Assembly (NCBI RefSeq): GCF_025567525.1
Contig: NZ_JAOQJY010000001.1
Location: 186,001 to 250,000 of the forward strand
Direction of reading: 5' to 3'
Source of the DNA: Gallintestinimicrobium propionicum
Lineage (GTDB): Bacteria; Bacillota; Clostridia; Lachnospirales; Lachnospiraceae
Length of the DNA: 64,000 nt
Shown here: positions 17,864 through 26,297 of the stretch, one piece after another
How the letters are laid out: each line of letters opens with the position of its first letter
Position numbering within the stretch: position 1 is the first letter of the stretch
Made by a program: the position numbers and the translations under genes
Notes under the pieces: model-generated
Seen by the model: only the letters and a program-made list of their open reading frames with translations
What the model was told of the DNA's origin: nothing
The model's database searches: none

Positions 17864-20455
17864 TTAAAATCCCCCTTCCAGATCCAACGGACGGTTGGTC
17901 AGGTATGACGGCTCCGAGCGTTCGGTCTGTACGATATTTTCAATTCTGAGCACCACGGCAAGCGTGTCAAGACGCTTTCGTATTTCCGGCGGAATCAGTG
18001 TGCCGGAAGTTTCCTGCCCCTCCAGCTGCCTGATAATCGCCGTTCCCAGTTCCTTCAGTATGTTTTTGCGAACCTTCCGTATCCTGCGGCACGCATCAAA
18101 GTATTCATTCACATGATCGAACATGTCCGTGTCATTGGTCAGCAATGCAATCTGTTCGAGTGATTCCACTGTCTGCGGCGCGACGATGTGCGCGTCATCA
18201 TCCAGCCAGTTTATGACGGAAGCTTTTTGAACTCGAACCCCGTTTGCTTTCATTGCATCCGCAATCCGTTTCGGTGAATGACCGGTTTCCTTCATGTACT
18301 CCGTCAGATCGTTTTTCCATCTGCGGGACATTTCATAATCCTGCACGGTTTCGGGGCTGATGCGTTTTTCGCGGATCAGTTCCTTCAGGACATAATCAAC
18401 AATATCCCTTGTGTCATCGTCCCGGTTCAAAAATATCAGGGAATCCCCGATTTTCAGGGAATCCACCTTCTTCTTTTCCACCTCTCCTTTTTCATCATTC
18501 AGCACATATGCCTCATAATGTCTGGAAAGCATGGCACCTTCTCCGTCATCGAATCTGATCAGCACGGAAACATCCGTAAGAGGAACCGTTCCGTTTTCAC
18601 GTTCCCCTCGTATTACGGTATCAAACTTGCTTTCCACGATTTCATCCGCATATACGGCAATCTCGTCATCCACCCGGTCAATTTCCTCGACGTCATCATT
18701 GGAAACGTTTTCCGCAATGTCTTCCGCGGAATCGTCCGATACTCTTTGTCTGGAGTTAAATAAATGTTCCCGGGATTGGCTTTTTCTCTCAGTCAGACGG
18801 AAAACCATGTTTTCAGCTTCATACATCAGCACCGTGATTTCGGCTGCCGACATGCAATGGAAGATGTCAAAATGTTTTCCTTTGAGATTTCCGATGACAA
18901 GAATGTAATCATAATTGCGGTTCCCGTCAAAACGGTTTACCGTCACGATTTCGATTTTTGATTTTTCCGGATCATAACCGGTCAGCACGTAATTCCATAA
19001 AATGTCCGCATAATAAGCTTTCGGAATAACGACCGCGATCTTATGCCCGTAATGTTTTCGGATGTATTCTTTCAGGTATTCACGCTTCGGTGATGTATCG
19101 TAAACCGTATAGTACAGGGTTTCCAACAGATCTCCGACCCGTTCGGCTGTTTCCGCCAGATTAACCGGTAATGCGGCCAGTCTTCTTTCAAGTTCCTCCA
19201 AACGGTCATGCGGCTGCTCCACGCGTATTTTCCGGTTATTCACGGCATCTTCCATTTCCGAAATGTAAAACGGTGCGGTCATGAACAGACTTAAAAGCGA
19301 ATACGCATTCGGAATGATATAGGCTCTCTCTTCGTCGCTCAGTTCATCCCGCTTAATGTTGCATACGGCTTTTTTGAAATCACGGTAATTTTTCCAATCC
19401 GCCGCTCCCGGAAGCACCGTCGTATGAATTTCATGATCTATGACTGCATCCGCCTGCAGTGCCAGTTCCAGGGCAAATACATTCCTGTTTACCGGCGGCA
19501 GCGTATGTTCCAAAAGAAATTCCTTTGTGCAGGCGAACACTCCCGCCTCTTCATGATCGGTCAGCAGATTTTCCGCACACGGCAGATCCATACAGCCTGA
19601 AATGAAGGAAAATCCTATATTTTCCCTGTTCATAACCTGCGGGATCTCGGTAATTCCCCTTTCAATAAGAGAATTTCCGCAGACAAACATCCCCAGATAT
19701 TCGTTTCCGTCCTCATTCCATGTCATGTCCAATCCTACGGAAAGCTTTGAAGTGAATTTCAGCATTGCTTCATTTTTTCCGGCATTACCGCCATAATGGT
19801 ATTCATTTTCTTCCGAAAAATACGATGCCGTTACCAGATCCTGAATGCGTATGCCGGTGTTTCCCGTTTTCAGCATCAAGCCGTTCATGTAACGATCGGC
19901 TTTGGAACGATCCATGACGATAATGACGGAAGCATCCGTGATGGACGGGATGTCTTTCTTATCACAGTTAAGCAGAACGGACAAAAATTCTTCCCGTACA
20001 CGATTTCCACGGCGTATTCCGCGTCCATCGCATCTCGTTGAATTTCCGTAATACGGAATAATGCCTGACCAGCCTTTTCTTCCGATTTTTCTTATTGAAC
20101 TTTTCCCCTGCCGGATCACCGCCCATTCTTTTCCGTTTTCATCCGTTTCAATGCCGATAAACTCTCCACGTTCCTTTCCGCAGAGTACCCTTTCTCCCGG
20201 CTGAAGCATTCGGATGATTGACTCAACATCCGCACCGTTCCCCGCAATGACGGCAAGTGCCGACCAGGCGACCGCAATCGCATCAAAACACGGGGATGCC
20301 GTATGAAGAATGATGCTGCCTTTGTTTTCCTGCCTGTCGGCTTCCTCGCTCAAAAAGTCCGTAAATACCCGAAGAAGCAGCTCGCCGGAAATAAGTTGAT
20401 CCTCAAAATAAATGTCACACTTTTTTATAAGATCCCTCAGAACTTCAACATTCAT
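17864..20455 (-). CDS. drmE: DrmE-like DISARM class 2 protein
   Basis: An 863-aa protein between the methyltransferase and drmA, the position and size expected for DrmE, the signature of class 2 DISARM. Sequence features: TASPCFDAIAVAWSALAV (about 52) and CGNSLIERGI near 265; a region around 470-580 (KIAVVIPKAYYADILW, IEIVTVNRFDGNRNYDYILV, then AAEITVLMYEAE) that looks like a degenerate second helicase lobe; an acidic linker near 600; and a helical C-terminus with an HTH-like stretch (about 715-755). No Walker A motif is seen. The function of DrmE is not established. AGGGAGG lies before the ATG. Assignment rests on context plus overall resemblance. Confidence 0.7.
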   Translation of the reverse strand: MNVEVLRDLIKKCDIYFEDQLISGELLLRVFTDFLSEEADRQENKGSIILHTASPCFDAIAVAWSALAVIAGNGADVESIIRMLQPGERVLCGKERGEFIGIETDENGKEWAVIRQGKSSIRKIGRKGWSGIIPYYGNSTRCDGRGIRRGNRVREEFLSVLLNCDKKDIPSITDASVIIVMDRSKADRYMNGLMLKTGNTGIRIQDLVTASYFSEENEYHYGGNAGKNEAMLKFTSKLSVGLDMTWNEDGNEYLGMFVCGNSLIERGITEIPQVMNRENIGFSFISGCMDLPCAENLLTDHEEAGVFACTKEFLLEHTLPPVNRNVFALELALQADAVIDHEIHTTVLPGAADWKNYRDFKKAVCNIKRDELSDEERAYIIPNAYSLLSLFMTAPFYISEMEDAVNNRKIRVEQPHDRLEELERRLAALPVNLAETAERVGDLLETLYYTVYDTSPKREYLKEYIRKHYGHKIAVVIPKAYYADILWNYVLTGYDPEKSKIEIVTVNRFDGNRNYDYILVIGNLKGKHFDIFHCMSAAEITVLMYEAENMVFRLTERKSQSREHLFNSRQRVSDDSAEDIAENVSNDDVEEIDRVDDEIAVYADEIVESKFDTVIRGERENGTVPLTDVSVLIRFDDGEGAMLSRHYEAYVLNDEKGEVEKKKVDSLKIGDSLIFLNRDDDTRDIVDYVLKELIREKRISPETVQDYEMSRRWKNDLTEYMKETGHSPKRIADAMKANGVRVQKASVINWLDDDAHIVAPQTVESLEQIALLTNDTDMFDHVNEYFDACRRIRKVRKNILKELGTAIIRQLEGQETSGTLIPPEIRKRLDTLAVVLRIENIVQTERSEPSYLTNRPLDLEGGF

Positions 20456-20472
20456 GAGCCGCCTCCCTTCTT

Positions 20473-21885
20473 CTACGCTTCCGCAGTAAACTTTTTCTTT
20501 TCCATCCTCAGTCTGTATCTGTCACCGTCCAATTCCACGCACTTTGCACGTTCCAGTCTGTGCAGATACTGATAAGCGGTGACTTCCGACTGCCCCAGTA
20601 CTGTTTTTATGTCTTTCGCGCAAAATTCCTTATCCACGCTGATTTCCGAAATCAGTCGGTCGCATTTTTCAATCGTTTCGGTTCTCGCATCTTTTAATGC
20701 TTCCTGAACCTTCGCTTTCATTTTGAGCGTCACTCCCGATTTTTTATAACGCTCCTTTTCCTCGTCGGAAAATTCATTTTCCATCCTGCTTACGCATTCT
20801 TTAATAAAAAGTGCCATTTCCTCAATCAGAGGGATTGAAACCGAATTCCCAAACTGTTTGAACATCTGCTGGTCCGACATTTTCTCCGGGAAGGAAAATC
20901 TTTCCGTTCCGTTTTCATCAAGGAACGCATATCCTATGAACCCCTGAAGCCGTCCCCATTCTTCCGGCGTCATGGTCCGAATGCATTTGTCATTGATCGG
21001 AGTCTTTTTCGGAGGAACATCCTTTCCGATGATGCTCTTTCCGTTGACGGGATCGTAAATCAGATTTCTTTCCTTACCGGATCCTCCCGTTGCCAATATG
21101 GTGTGAGCCAAAGGTCTGTCCGCCGTCGTATCATTGACGATCCGATATCCGAATCCGTTTCCGTTGTTCTTCTGTCTTGTTTTATGATTTTCCAGCGTCT
21201 TTAAAAGACCGGATGAGAGGAAATATTTTTCCGAAACCTTGGGTTGCAGAATATCCAACACGGAATGAAAAATTTCCTTTCTTCCCTCCGTCGGCGTTTC
21301 CTTCGGCAGCATTTCCAGATGCTTTCCGTAGTATTCCCTGCTGAATGCCACTATGTACACTCTCGGTCTGTTCTGGGGAAGCCCGAAATTCTTCGTGTTC
21401 CTTATGAATGATTTTTTGTCGTATACCAATTCTCCGTTTTTATCTTTTTTCACGCCGATGACATGATAATTCAGCTCGTTCTCAAGCGTATTTATGATGG
21501 TCTTAAAAGTCTGCCCTTTGTCATGGCTCACAAGATTCTCAACGTTTTCCAGAAACACGACCTTCGGCATGGTACGGTCAATGATTTCCGCTATGTCAAA
21601 AAATATGGTTCCCTTCGTAACATCGCGGAATCCCTGTTTCAGACCGATTCTGCTGAATGCCTGACATGGAAAACCGGCAAGCAGAACATCGTATTCCGTC
21701 CGCTCCGCCAACTTCTTGAACGATTCGTCCGTTACATCGTGTCTGGGATCATCTCCGAATAAATGCTGGTAGGTTTTGCACGCATATTCATCCTTTTCGG
21801 CAGAAAGCACGTTTTCAAAACCTCCCGCCAATTCGAACCCTCTTCTGATTCCTCCGATTCCGCAGCATAAATCCATTGTTTTCAT
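20473..21885 (-). CDS. drmMII: C5-cytosine DNA methyltransferase with C-terminal winged helix (DrmMII)
   Basis: A Dcm-type methyltransferase of about 470 aa. Motif I is MDLCCGIGGIRRGFE, motif IV is AGFPCQAFS with the catalytic Cys, motif VI is ENVENL, motif VIII is QNRPRVYIVAF, and motif X is FGNSVSIPLIEEMA. After the enzyme (about 370) is an extra 100-residue tail with a winged-helix pattern (AKDIKTVLGQSEVTAYQYLH then LERAKCVELDGDRYRL). As first gene of the operon it would mark host DNA and exclude it from attack. The start at 21885 has GGAG nine bases upstream; in-frame ATG 21900 and TTG 21921 are alternatives without a good ribosome site. The target sequence cannot be read from the protein. 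Confidence 0.87.
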   Translation of the reverse strand: MKTMDLCCGIGGIRRGFELAGGFENVLSAEKDEYACKTYQHLFGDDPRHDVTDESFKKLAERTEYDVLLAGFPCQAFSRIGLKQGFRDVTKGTIFFDIAEIIDRTMPKVVFLENVENLVSHDKGQTFKTIINTLENELNYHVIGVKKDKNGELVYDKKSFIRNTKNFGLPQNRPRVYIVAFSREYYGKHLEMLPKETPTEGRKEIFHSVLDILQPKVSEKYFLSSGLLKTLENHKTRQKNNGNGFGYRIVNDTTADRPLAHTILATGGSGKERNLIYDPVNGKSIIGKDVPPKKTPINDKCIRTMTPEEWGRLQGFIGYAFLDENGTERFSFPEKMSDQQMFKQFGNSVSIPLIEEMALFIKECVSRMENEFSDEEKERYKKSGVTLKMKAKVQEALKDARTETIEKCDRLISEISVDKEFCAKDIKTVLGQSEVTAYQYLHRLERAKCVELDGDRYRLRMEKKKFTAEA

Positions 21886-22204
21886 GATCTCATTCTCCAT
21901 TTTTCGCAAGCGCTCTCTCAATCAAAACCGATATGACGATTTCTTCAGGCACCCGCCCTGTTGTCCGTAAATAAACATTACGTTTTCTTTCAAGTATACC
22001 ATATTATTTCTCACAAATTGTCATATTTTCTGCATTTTTTCGAGAAAGTCTTTCGTGATTTGCATGATTTCAACAAAATTCTTCGTTTTTATCTTCATAT
22101 CAGCGAAGAGTATTTGTTCTCTTTCCAACAGGCTCAATACAATTATGGTTAAAAGTGGGGCAATATTGGTTTCTGCAACATCAGAAATTTTCTCCAAACT
22201 CAAA
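21886..22204 (-). other. AT-rich region upstream of the DISARM-like operon
   Basis: This stretch separates the operon from the MmcQ remnant. It holds the candidate promoter at 21993-22001 and about 100 bases of untranslated leader. A minus-strand frame from about 22236 to 22021 could encode a short helical peptide containing LTIIVLSLLEREQ, but it has no convincing ribosome site and overlaps a terminator and the pseudogene end, so I do not call it a gene. Confidence 0.4.
21993..22001 (-). promoter_or_regulatory. Extended -10 promoter of the DISARM-like operon
   Basis: On the minus strand TGGTATACT (22001-21993) is an extended -10 box. A TGACAA-like -35 lies 19 bases further upstream, a poor spacing, so the extended element probably matters most. 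A start near 21986 would give a leader of about 100 bases. Confidence 0.45.
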
Positions 22205-22230
22205 CAAAAAAGACAGGGAACCTGCCCTGC
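22205..22230 (-). terminator. Terminator upstream of the DISARM-like operon
   Basis: On the minus strand GCAGGG pairs with CCCTGT around a six-base loop and is followed by CTTTTTTG. It comes directly after the stop codon of the MmcQ remnant, so it closes that older transcription unit and isolates the defence operon behind it. Confidence 0.6.
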
Positions 22231-22232
22231 CT

Positions 22233-22430
22233 TCAATCAATTTCCATTTCTTTTTTCCTTGCTGCCGTTACCTGATAGCTCCAGTCAATCAGGTTTTTTA
22301 TCATTCCGTCATTTTCCAATCCTTCCAATACAATGGAAATCCATAAATTCTTGTTCATGTGATAAGCCGGGAGGAAACCGGATTTCATGCGTAAGGAACC
22401 GACAAGCATCGGATCACATTTTAACGGGAG
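22233..22430 (-). pseudogene. C-terminal remnant of an MmcQ/YjbR-family gene
   Basis: This frame encodes KCDPMLVGSLRMKSGFLPAY, then HMNKNLWISIVLEG and LIDWSYQVTAARKK before a TGA. It is the C-terminal half of MmcQ/YjbR-like DNA-binding proteins (family pattern K-CDP, PAYHMNK-W, LI-D-SY-LV). An in-frame TGA immediately upstream (22431-22433) and absence of the N-terminal half show that it is broken. It begins inside the end of the 97-aa gene in another frame. Its own terminator is kept. Confidence 0.7.
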
Positions 22431-22714
22431 TCATCCTGTCTGAAACGGTAAATGCTGTTTCCGGTAGTGAGTTTGATGATGCCGTCATCTTCTGCCTCCA
22501 AATCTCCCGGTGACGTTTTCAAATATTGTCCTGGAAACCGCTTGCCGGAGCTGTGAAGAAAAACAAAGGCATACTTTCCAGAACGTGAATTGGATTCATA
22601 AATCATGAGCAGGCCGGAACGGTCAATATACGGCGCCCGCCAATCCGTATATGACTCTCCTTCCCTGTTAGCAGCTCCGCACAGGTATCCTTTCTTATGT
22701 TCGATCAGGTGCAT
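22421..22714 (-). CDS. Hypothetical protein, 97 aa
   Basis: A small beta-rich protein starting MHLIEHKKGYLCGAANR, with a strong AAAGGAGG site before the ATG at 22714; an upstream in-frame extension to 22819 lacks a ribosome site. It contains SGKYAFVFLHSSG and ends NSIYRFRQDDSR. I do not recognise a family. Its last bases overlap the MmcQ remnant, which suggests that the two were joined by deletion. It lies between the defence island and the core ribosome cluster. Confidence 0.5.
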   Translation of the reverse strand: MHLIEHKKGYLCGAANREGESYTDWRAPYIDRSGLLMIYESNSRSGKYAFVFLHSSGKRFPGQYLKTSPGDLEAEDDGIIKLTTGNSIYRFRQDDSR

Positions 22715-22850
22715 GTTGTCTCCTCCTTTGCCCCAAGGAGCAAACCAGACACCGATAGTGTATGGATGATTGTTATTGCTGTTGGAAACGAATATAGCAT
22801 TATGGATAGAAAAATACAAGTATTTTCGTAAGCCAATAAGAGTTATCCTA

Positions 22851-22917
22851 TATTTAAGATATAAAGGGAAAATTTGAAATGCTCTTGAATACTCTTATTT
22901 AAGAAATAAAAGGAAAA
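22851..22917. repeat. Two 22-bp direct repeats next to rsfS
   Basis: TATTTAAGA-[TA]-ATAAA-[GA]-GGAAAA occurs at 22851-22872 and again at 22896-22917, with 20 of 22 bases identical and a period of 45. The second copy abuts the rsfS stop codon. The site lies exactly at the border between accessory and core genes. It could be an attachment-site scar, a regulatory pair, or chance AT-rich repetition. Confidence 0.45.
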
Positions 22918-23283
22918 CTACAACTTCTCTTCCAGAAAAGCATCCACGTCGATCTGCTCGCCGTCTCTCCAGATACGCTCGAGATCATAGAACAGTCGGT
23001 TTTGACGGTCAAACACATGTACGACGAGATCGCCGTAATCCATCAAGATCCAGTTTCCGGTCGGATAGCCTTCCATGCTTTTTAAGGAATAGCCGGCTTT
23101 GGTGAGTTGTTCGTCTACATTGTCTGCCATTGCCTGCACCTGGTTTCGGTTGTTTCCGTTTGCAATCAGGAAATAATCTGCCAGAACGGAAACCTTTGCG
23201 ATGTCGATCAGGGTAATATCCTCGGCTTTTTTATCTTCCAGCGCTGCGATCGCAAGCTGCGTCATTTTAGCTGCCTGTGTCAT
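22918..23283 (-). CDS. rsfS: Ribosome silencing factor RsfS
   Basis: A 121-aa RsfS/DUF143 protein of normal length. The conserved core is WILMDYGDLVVHVFDRQNR, preceded by the DYFLIANGNNRNQVQAMAD segment. It binds L14 on the large subunit and blocks subunit joining when nutrients are low. Its start overlaps the yqeK stop by four bases. It is the last gene of the rplU to rsfS run of minus-strand genes and the border gene to the accessory region. Confidence 0.93.
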   Translation of the reverse strand: MTQAAKMTQLAIAALEDKKAEDITLIDIAKVSVLADYFLIANGNNRNQVQAMADNVDEQLTKAGYSLKSMEGYPTGNWILMDYGDLVVHVFDRQNRLFYDLERIWRDGEQIDVDAFLEEKL

Positions 23284-23861
23284 ACGTTTCCTCCGTTTTT
23301 ATAAAAATCATAGGTTTTCTGTGTCATGGAGTCGATCTCCATATTTCCGCCCTTTAAATAGCTTAAGGTGTTCTCCAGCGCCATGATGAGTGCTTTGTCA
23401 AGATCTTCAAAAGCGATCCTTCGGATTTCCGGAAGATTTGGAGCCTGCTTTCTGCCGGGCTCGATATAATCCGACAGCCATACGATTTTTTCCAGCAGGG
23501 ACATATCCGGTCGTCCGGTCGTATGGTTCAAAATCGCGTTCAGGATATCAGGATCTGTCACGCCGTATTTTTTGGAAGCAAGATAGCTTCCGACCTTTGC
23601 ATGCAGTAAAAAAGGATTCTTTTCTTCTGCAGGATTGATCGGGAGATTGTGCTTTTTACAGATTGAAATCTTTTTTTCATTGCTTAAGCATTTCGCGCAG
23701 TCGTGGAGCATGCCGGCAATCAGCGCGCTGTTTAAGTTTGCGCCGTAGCACATTGCAAGGGAAGCCGCGGTATAGGCGACGCCGAGCGTATGTTCATAAC
23801 GCTTCGGGTCGAGCTCTTTTTCCATCGCCTTACGTATTTTTTTCAGATCCGGCTCTTTCAT
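23280..23861 (-). CDS. yqeK: HD-domain nucleotide hydrolase YqeK
   Basis: A 193-aa HD-superfamily protein. Metal ligands are visible as RYEHTLGVAYTA (first His), AGMLHDCAK (His-Asp pair), HAKVGSYLA and HTTGRP (further His), and WLSDYIEPGR (last Asp). YqeK enzymes cleave diadenosine tetraphosphate symmetrically to ADP. It is sandwiched between nadD and rsfS with four-base overlaps on both sides, the common Firmicute arrangement. Confidence 0.92.
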   Translation of the reverse strand: MKEPDLKKIRKAMEKELDPKRYEHTLGVAYTAASLAMCYGANLNSALIAGMLHDCAKCLSNEKKISICKKHNLPINPAEEKNPFLLHAKVGSYLASKKYGVTDPDILNAILNHTTGRPDMSLLEKIVWLSDYIEPGRKQAPNLPEIRRIAFEDLDKALIMALENTLSYLKGGNMEIDSMTQKTYDFYKNGGNV

Positions 23862-24481
23862 TTAAAAGACTCCTTTCCATCCCTGTAATACCCGCTTTTT
23901 TCCAGAAAGCTGCGGACGCGTTCCGGGACGAGATAACGGACGGATGTTCCTTTTTGCAGGTGATCCCGCACCAGGGTAGAAGAAATTTCTACATGAAGGG
24001 ACGGCATGAAACGGATATCCGCGCGGTAACGGGACGCGAGGGATTTTGCCTGCAGCATCAGCGCAGAATCTTCCCTGCCCTGCCGAACGGAGGCTGCCGT
24101 AATGCACTGAGTAAAAATCTGCTCCGGATTTTTCCAGAATTCCATCTGGAACAGCGTGTCCGCACCGACAATATAATAAAGTTCGTCCTCCGGATACTGC
24201 GCATGCAGTCGGGTAATCGTTTCACAGGTATAGGAATTGCCTTCTCTTACAATTTCCATGTCGGAAACGCAAAAATAAGGGTTATCTGCTATGGCGAGCT
24301 GTACCATCTGAAAACGAATTTCTCCAGGCAGGATCTCCTCCTGCCGTTTCATATAGGAACAGCCGCTTGGAATGAACAGAACCTGATCCAGTCCATAAAA
24401 GCACCTCGCCTGCTCTGCAAGCAGCAGGTGCCCGTTATGGATCGGATTGAAGGTGCCGCCTAAAATACCGATTTTGCTCAT
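23858..24481 (-). CDS. nadD: Nicotinate-nucleotide adenylyltransferase
   Basis: A 207-aa nucleotidyltransferase that joins nicotinate mononucleotide and ATP to make NaAD in NAD synthesis. The N-terminal motif GGTFNPIHNGHLLLAEQ carries the T/HxGH nucleotide-binding signature, and ISSTLVRDHL near the C-terminus is the second family motif. YYIVGADTLFQMEFW is the usual central segment. It overlaps yqeK by four bases and follows the yhbY gene by 34. Confidence 0.94.
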   Translation of the reverse strand: MSKIGILGGTFNPIHNGHLLLAEQARCFYGLDQVLFIPSGCSYMKRQEEILPGEIRFQMVQLAIADNPYFCVSDMEIVREGNSYTCETITRLHAQYPEDELYYIVGADTLFQMEFWKNPEQIFTQCITAASVRQGREDSALMLQAKSLASRYRADIRFMPSLHVEISSTLVRDHLQKGTSVRYLVPERVRSFLEKSGYYRDGKESFK

Positions 24482-24515
24482 AGGCTACCGCCTTTATCCA
24501 TGGGTAAAATAACTG

Positions 24516-24815
24516 TTACAGGGGAAGTTCGATTTTCTTGTGGTCTTTGCTCTCTTTGTAGAGAACGATTTTCTTGCCGATGACCTGAACAACGGTAGAG
24601 TGTGTGCGCTCTGCTACGATAGCCGCGATTTCTCTGGGATCGTCGAAACAGTTCTTCAGGACAGAAATTTTAATCAGCTCTCTGGTATTGAATGCTTCTG
24701 CAATTGCTGCCGTGCATTCCGGGGTCAGGCTGGATTTGCCGATCTGAAAAATCGGTTCCAGGCTGCTTGCGAGCTTCATCAGATATGCTCTCTGCTTACT
24801 TTTTAATTCCTTCAT
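24516..24815 (-). CDS. yhbY: YhbY-family CRM RNA-binding protein
   Basis: A 99-aa protein consisting of a single CRM domain. Typical features are the basic N-terminus (KSKQRAYLMKLA), QIGKSSLTPE, the helix ELIKISVLKN, and the end motif QVIGKKIVLYKES. Members associate with pre-50S ribosomal particles. It lies 12 bases after obgE, another 50S assembly factor, in an operon-like row. Confidence 0.92.
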   Translation of the reverse strand: MKELKSKQRAYLMKLASSLEPIFQIGKSSLTPECTAAIAEAFNTRELIKISVLKNCFDDPREIAAIVAERTHSTVVQVIGKKIVLYKESKDHKKIELPL

Positions 24816-24827
24816 GGGAGTCCTCTC

Positions 24828-26117
24828 TTACTTATAATAATCAAAGGATAAGCCGTACATCCGAACCGTATCGCCTTCCTGGATTCCAAGCTCCTCCAGC
24901 TTGTCCAGAATGCCGGCATCTTTTAAAAATCCCTGGAAGAACGCAAATCCCTTTTCGGATTCGAGGTTGGTATAGCCAAGCATTTTTTCGATGCGGGGAC
25001 CTTCTACGACATATTCCTGTTCGAGTTCGTCATAGGTAACGGTATAAGGTTCGTCAGAAACCGCAAGTGCCATTTCCGGGAAGTACTCCTGCTCAAATAC
25101 AGTCGGCTTTTCGTCGAGACCGTCCAGCATCTGACGGACATGATAGAGCAGCTCGTTGACGCCCTTGCCGCTGACTGCGGAAATCGGGAATACATCAATG
25201 CCCTTGGGACCAAATTCCTTGCGCAGCTGTTCGACCGGGGATTCTTTAAGATCGTAAATCGCGTCGGTTTTGTTGGCTGCGATCACCTGGGGCTTTCTGG
25301 CAAGCTCCTCGCTATAATTGGCAAGCTCTGCGTTGATCGCATAGATGTCCGTGATCGGGTCGCGTCCCTCTGTTCCGGCGGCGTCGACAACGTGGATGAG
25401 CACCTTGGTACGCTCGATATGGCGCAAAAATTCATGGCCGAGACCGACGCCTTCAGAAGCGCCCTCGATCAGTCCCGGAATGTCTGCGATGACGAAGCTC
25501 TTCATATCCGGCAGATCGACAACTCCGAGGTGCGGATTTAAGGTTGTAAAATGATAATTTGCGATTTTCGGTCTTGCGTTGCTGACACGGGATAACAGGG
25601 TGGATTTTCCGACGTTCGGGAATCCAACCAGTCCAACATCTGCGATGACCTTTAATTCAAGTGTCAACTCAAGCTCCTGTGCCGGCTGACCGGGCTGTGC
25701 ATATTTCGGTGCCTGCATCGTACTGGTCGCATAGTGCTGGTTGCCGTTTCCGCCGCGTCCGCCCTTTAATAAAACGACTTTACGGTTGTCGCCGGACATA
25801 TCGGCGATGACCTTGCCGGAATTGAATTCTTTGATAACAGTTCCTTCCGGAACCTTGATATAGATATCGTCGCCGTCCTTGCCACGGCAGTTTTTCTTAC
25901 CGCCTTCCTGGCCGTCTCCGGCTTTATATTTTCCAACATGTCTGAAATCGGTCAGGGTATTTAAGCCTTCGTCTACGATAAAAATGACGTCGCCGCCATG
26001 GCCGCCGTCGCCGCCGTCCGGACCGCCTGCCGGAACATATTTTTCACGACGGAAGGAAACGTGGCCGTCGCCGCCCTTGCCGCTTCTGACATATATTTTT
26101 GCTCTGTCTGCAAACAT
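24828..26117 (-). CDS. obgE: Obg GTPase
   Basis: A 429-aa essential GTPase in 50S assembly and stress control. The glycine-rich Obg fold (1 to about 158) begins MFADRAKIYVRSGKGGDGH. The G domain shows GFPNVGKST (G1), IADIPGLIEGAS (G3) and AANKTDA (G4). The C-terminal OCT domain ends YGLSFDYYK. The ATG at 26117 is preferred: it has GGAGA upstream, while the TTG at 26132 adds five residues not usual for the family. A strong terminator separates it from rpmA, so it probably has its own promoter within 26118-26212. Confidence 0.94.
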   Translation of the reverse strand: MFADRAKIYVRSGKGGDGHVSFRREKYVPAGGPDGGDGGHGGDVIFIVDEGLNTLTDFRHVGKYKAGDGQEGGKKNCRGKDGDDIYIKVPEGTVIKEFNSGKVIADMSGDNRKVVLLKGGRGGNGNQHYATSTMQAPKYAQPGQPAQELELTLELKVIADVGLVGFPNVGKSTLLSRVSNARPKIANYHFTTLNPHLGVVDLPDMKSFVIADIPGLIEGASEGVGLGHEFLRHIERTKVLIHVVDAAGTEGRDPITDIYAINAELANYSEELARKPQVIAANKTDAIYDLKESPVEQLRKEFGPKGIDVFPISAVSGKGVNELLYHVRQMLDGLDEKPTVFEQEYFPEMALAVSDEPYTVTYDELEQEYVVEGPRIEKMLGYTNLESEKGFAFFQGFLKDAGILDKLEELGIQEGDTVRMYGLSFDYYK

Positions 26118-26212
26118 ACTCTGATTCTCCAAATGATATAATGAAACACCTGTCCAGCAGGGTTTTCATGTCTGCGGTTTGTCGCAAAAAGCAACTTCTT
26201 TTCATATTCGAT

Positions 26213-26248
26213 AAAAAGGCCCCAAACGTGCGTCTGGGGCCTTTTTGG
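26213..26248 (-). terminator. Strong terminator between rpmA and obgE
   Basis: AAAAAGGCCCCA pairs with TGGGGCCTTTTT around a ten-base loop. A and T tracts on both sides make it bidirectional; its job here is to end the rplU-prp-rpmA transcript. Confidence 0.85.
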
Positions 26249-26297
26249 AAATGCGGCCCGCCCATTTGTGCGTCCGCTTATGGTTCCTTGATAATGC

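Noticed and set aside
9661..21885. BREX or a plain restriction-modification system
   Set aside because: No PglZ, BrxC or BrxA type protein and no adenine methyltransferase; DrmA/DrmB-type proteins fit DISARM better.
22021..22236. A 71-codon minus-strand gene upstream of the methyltransferase
   Set aside because: No ribosome site, and it runs over the pseudogene end and its terminator; kept only as a weak possibility.
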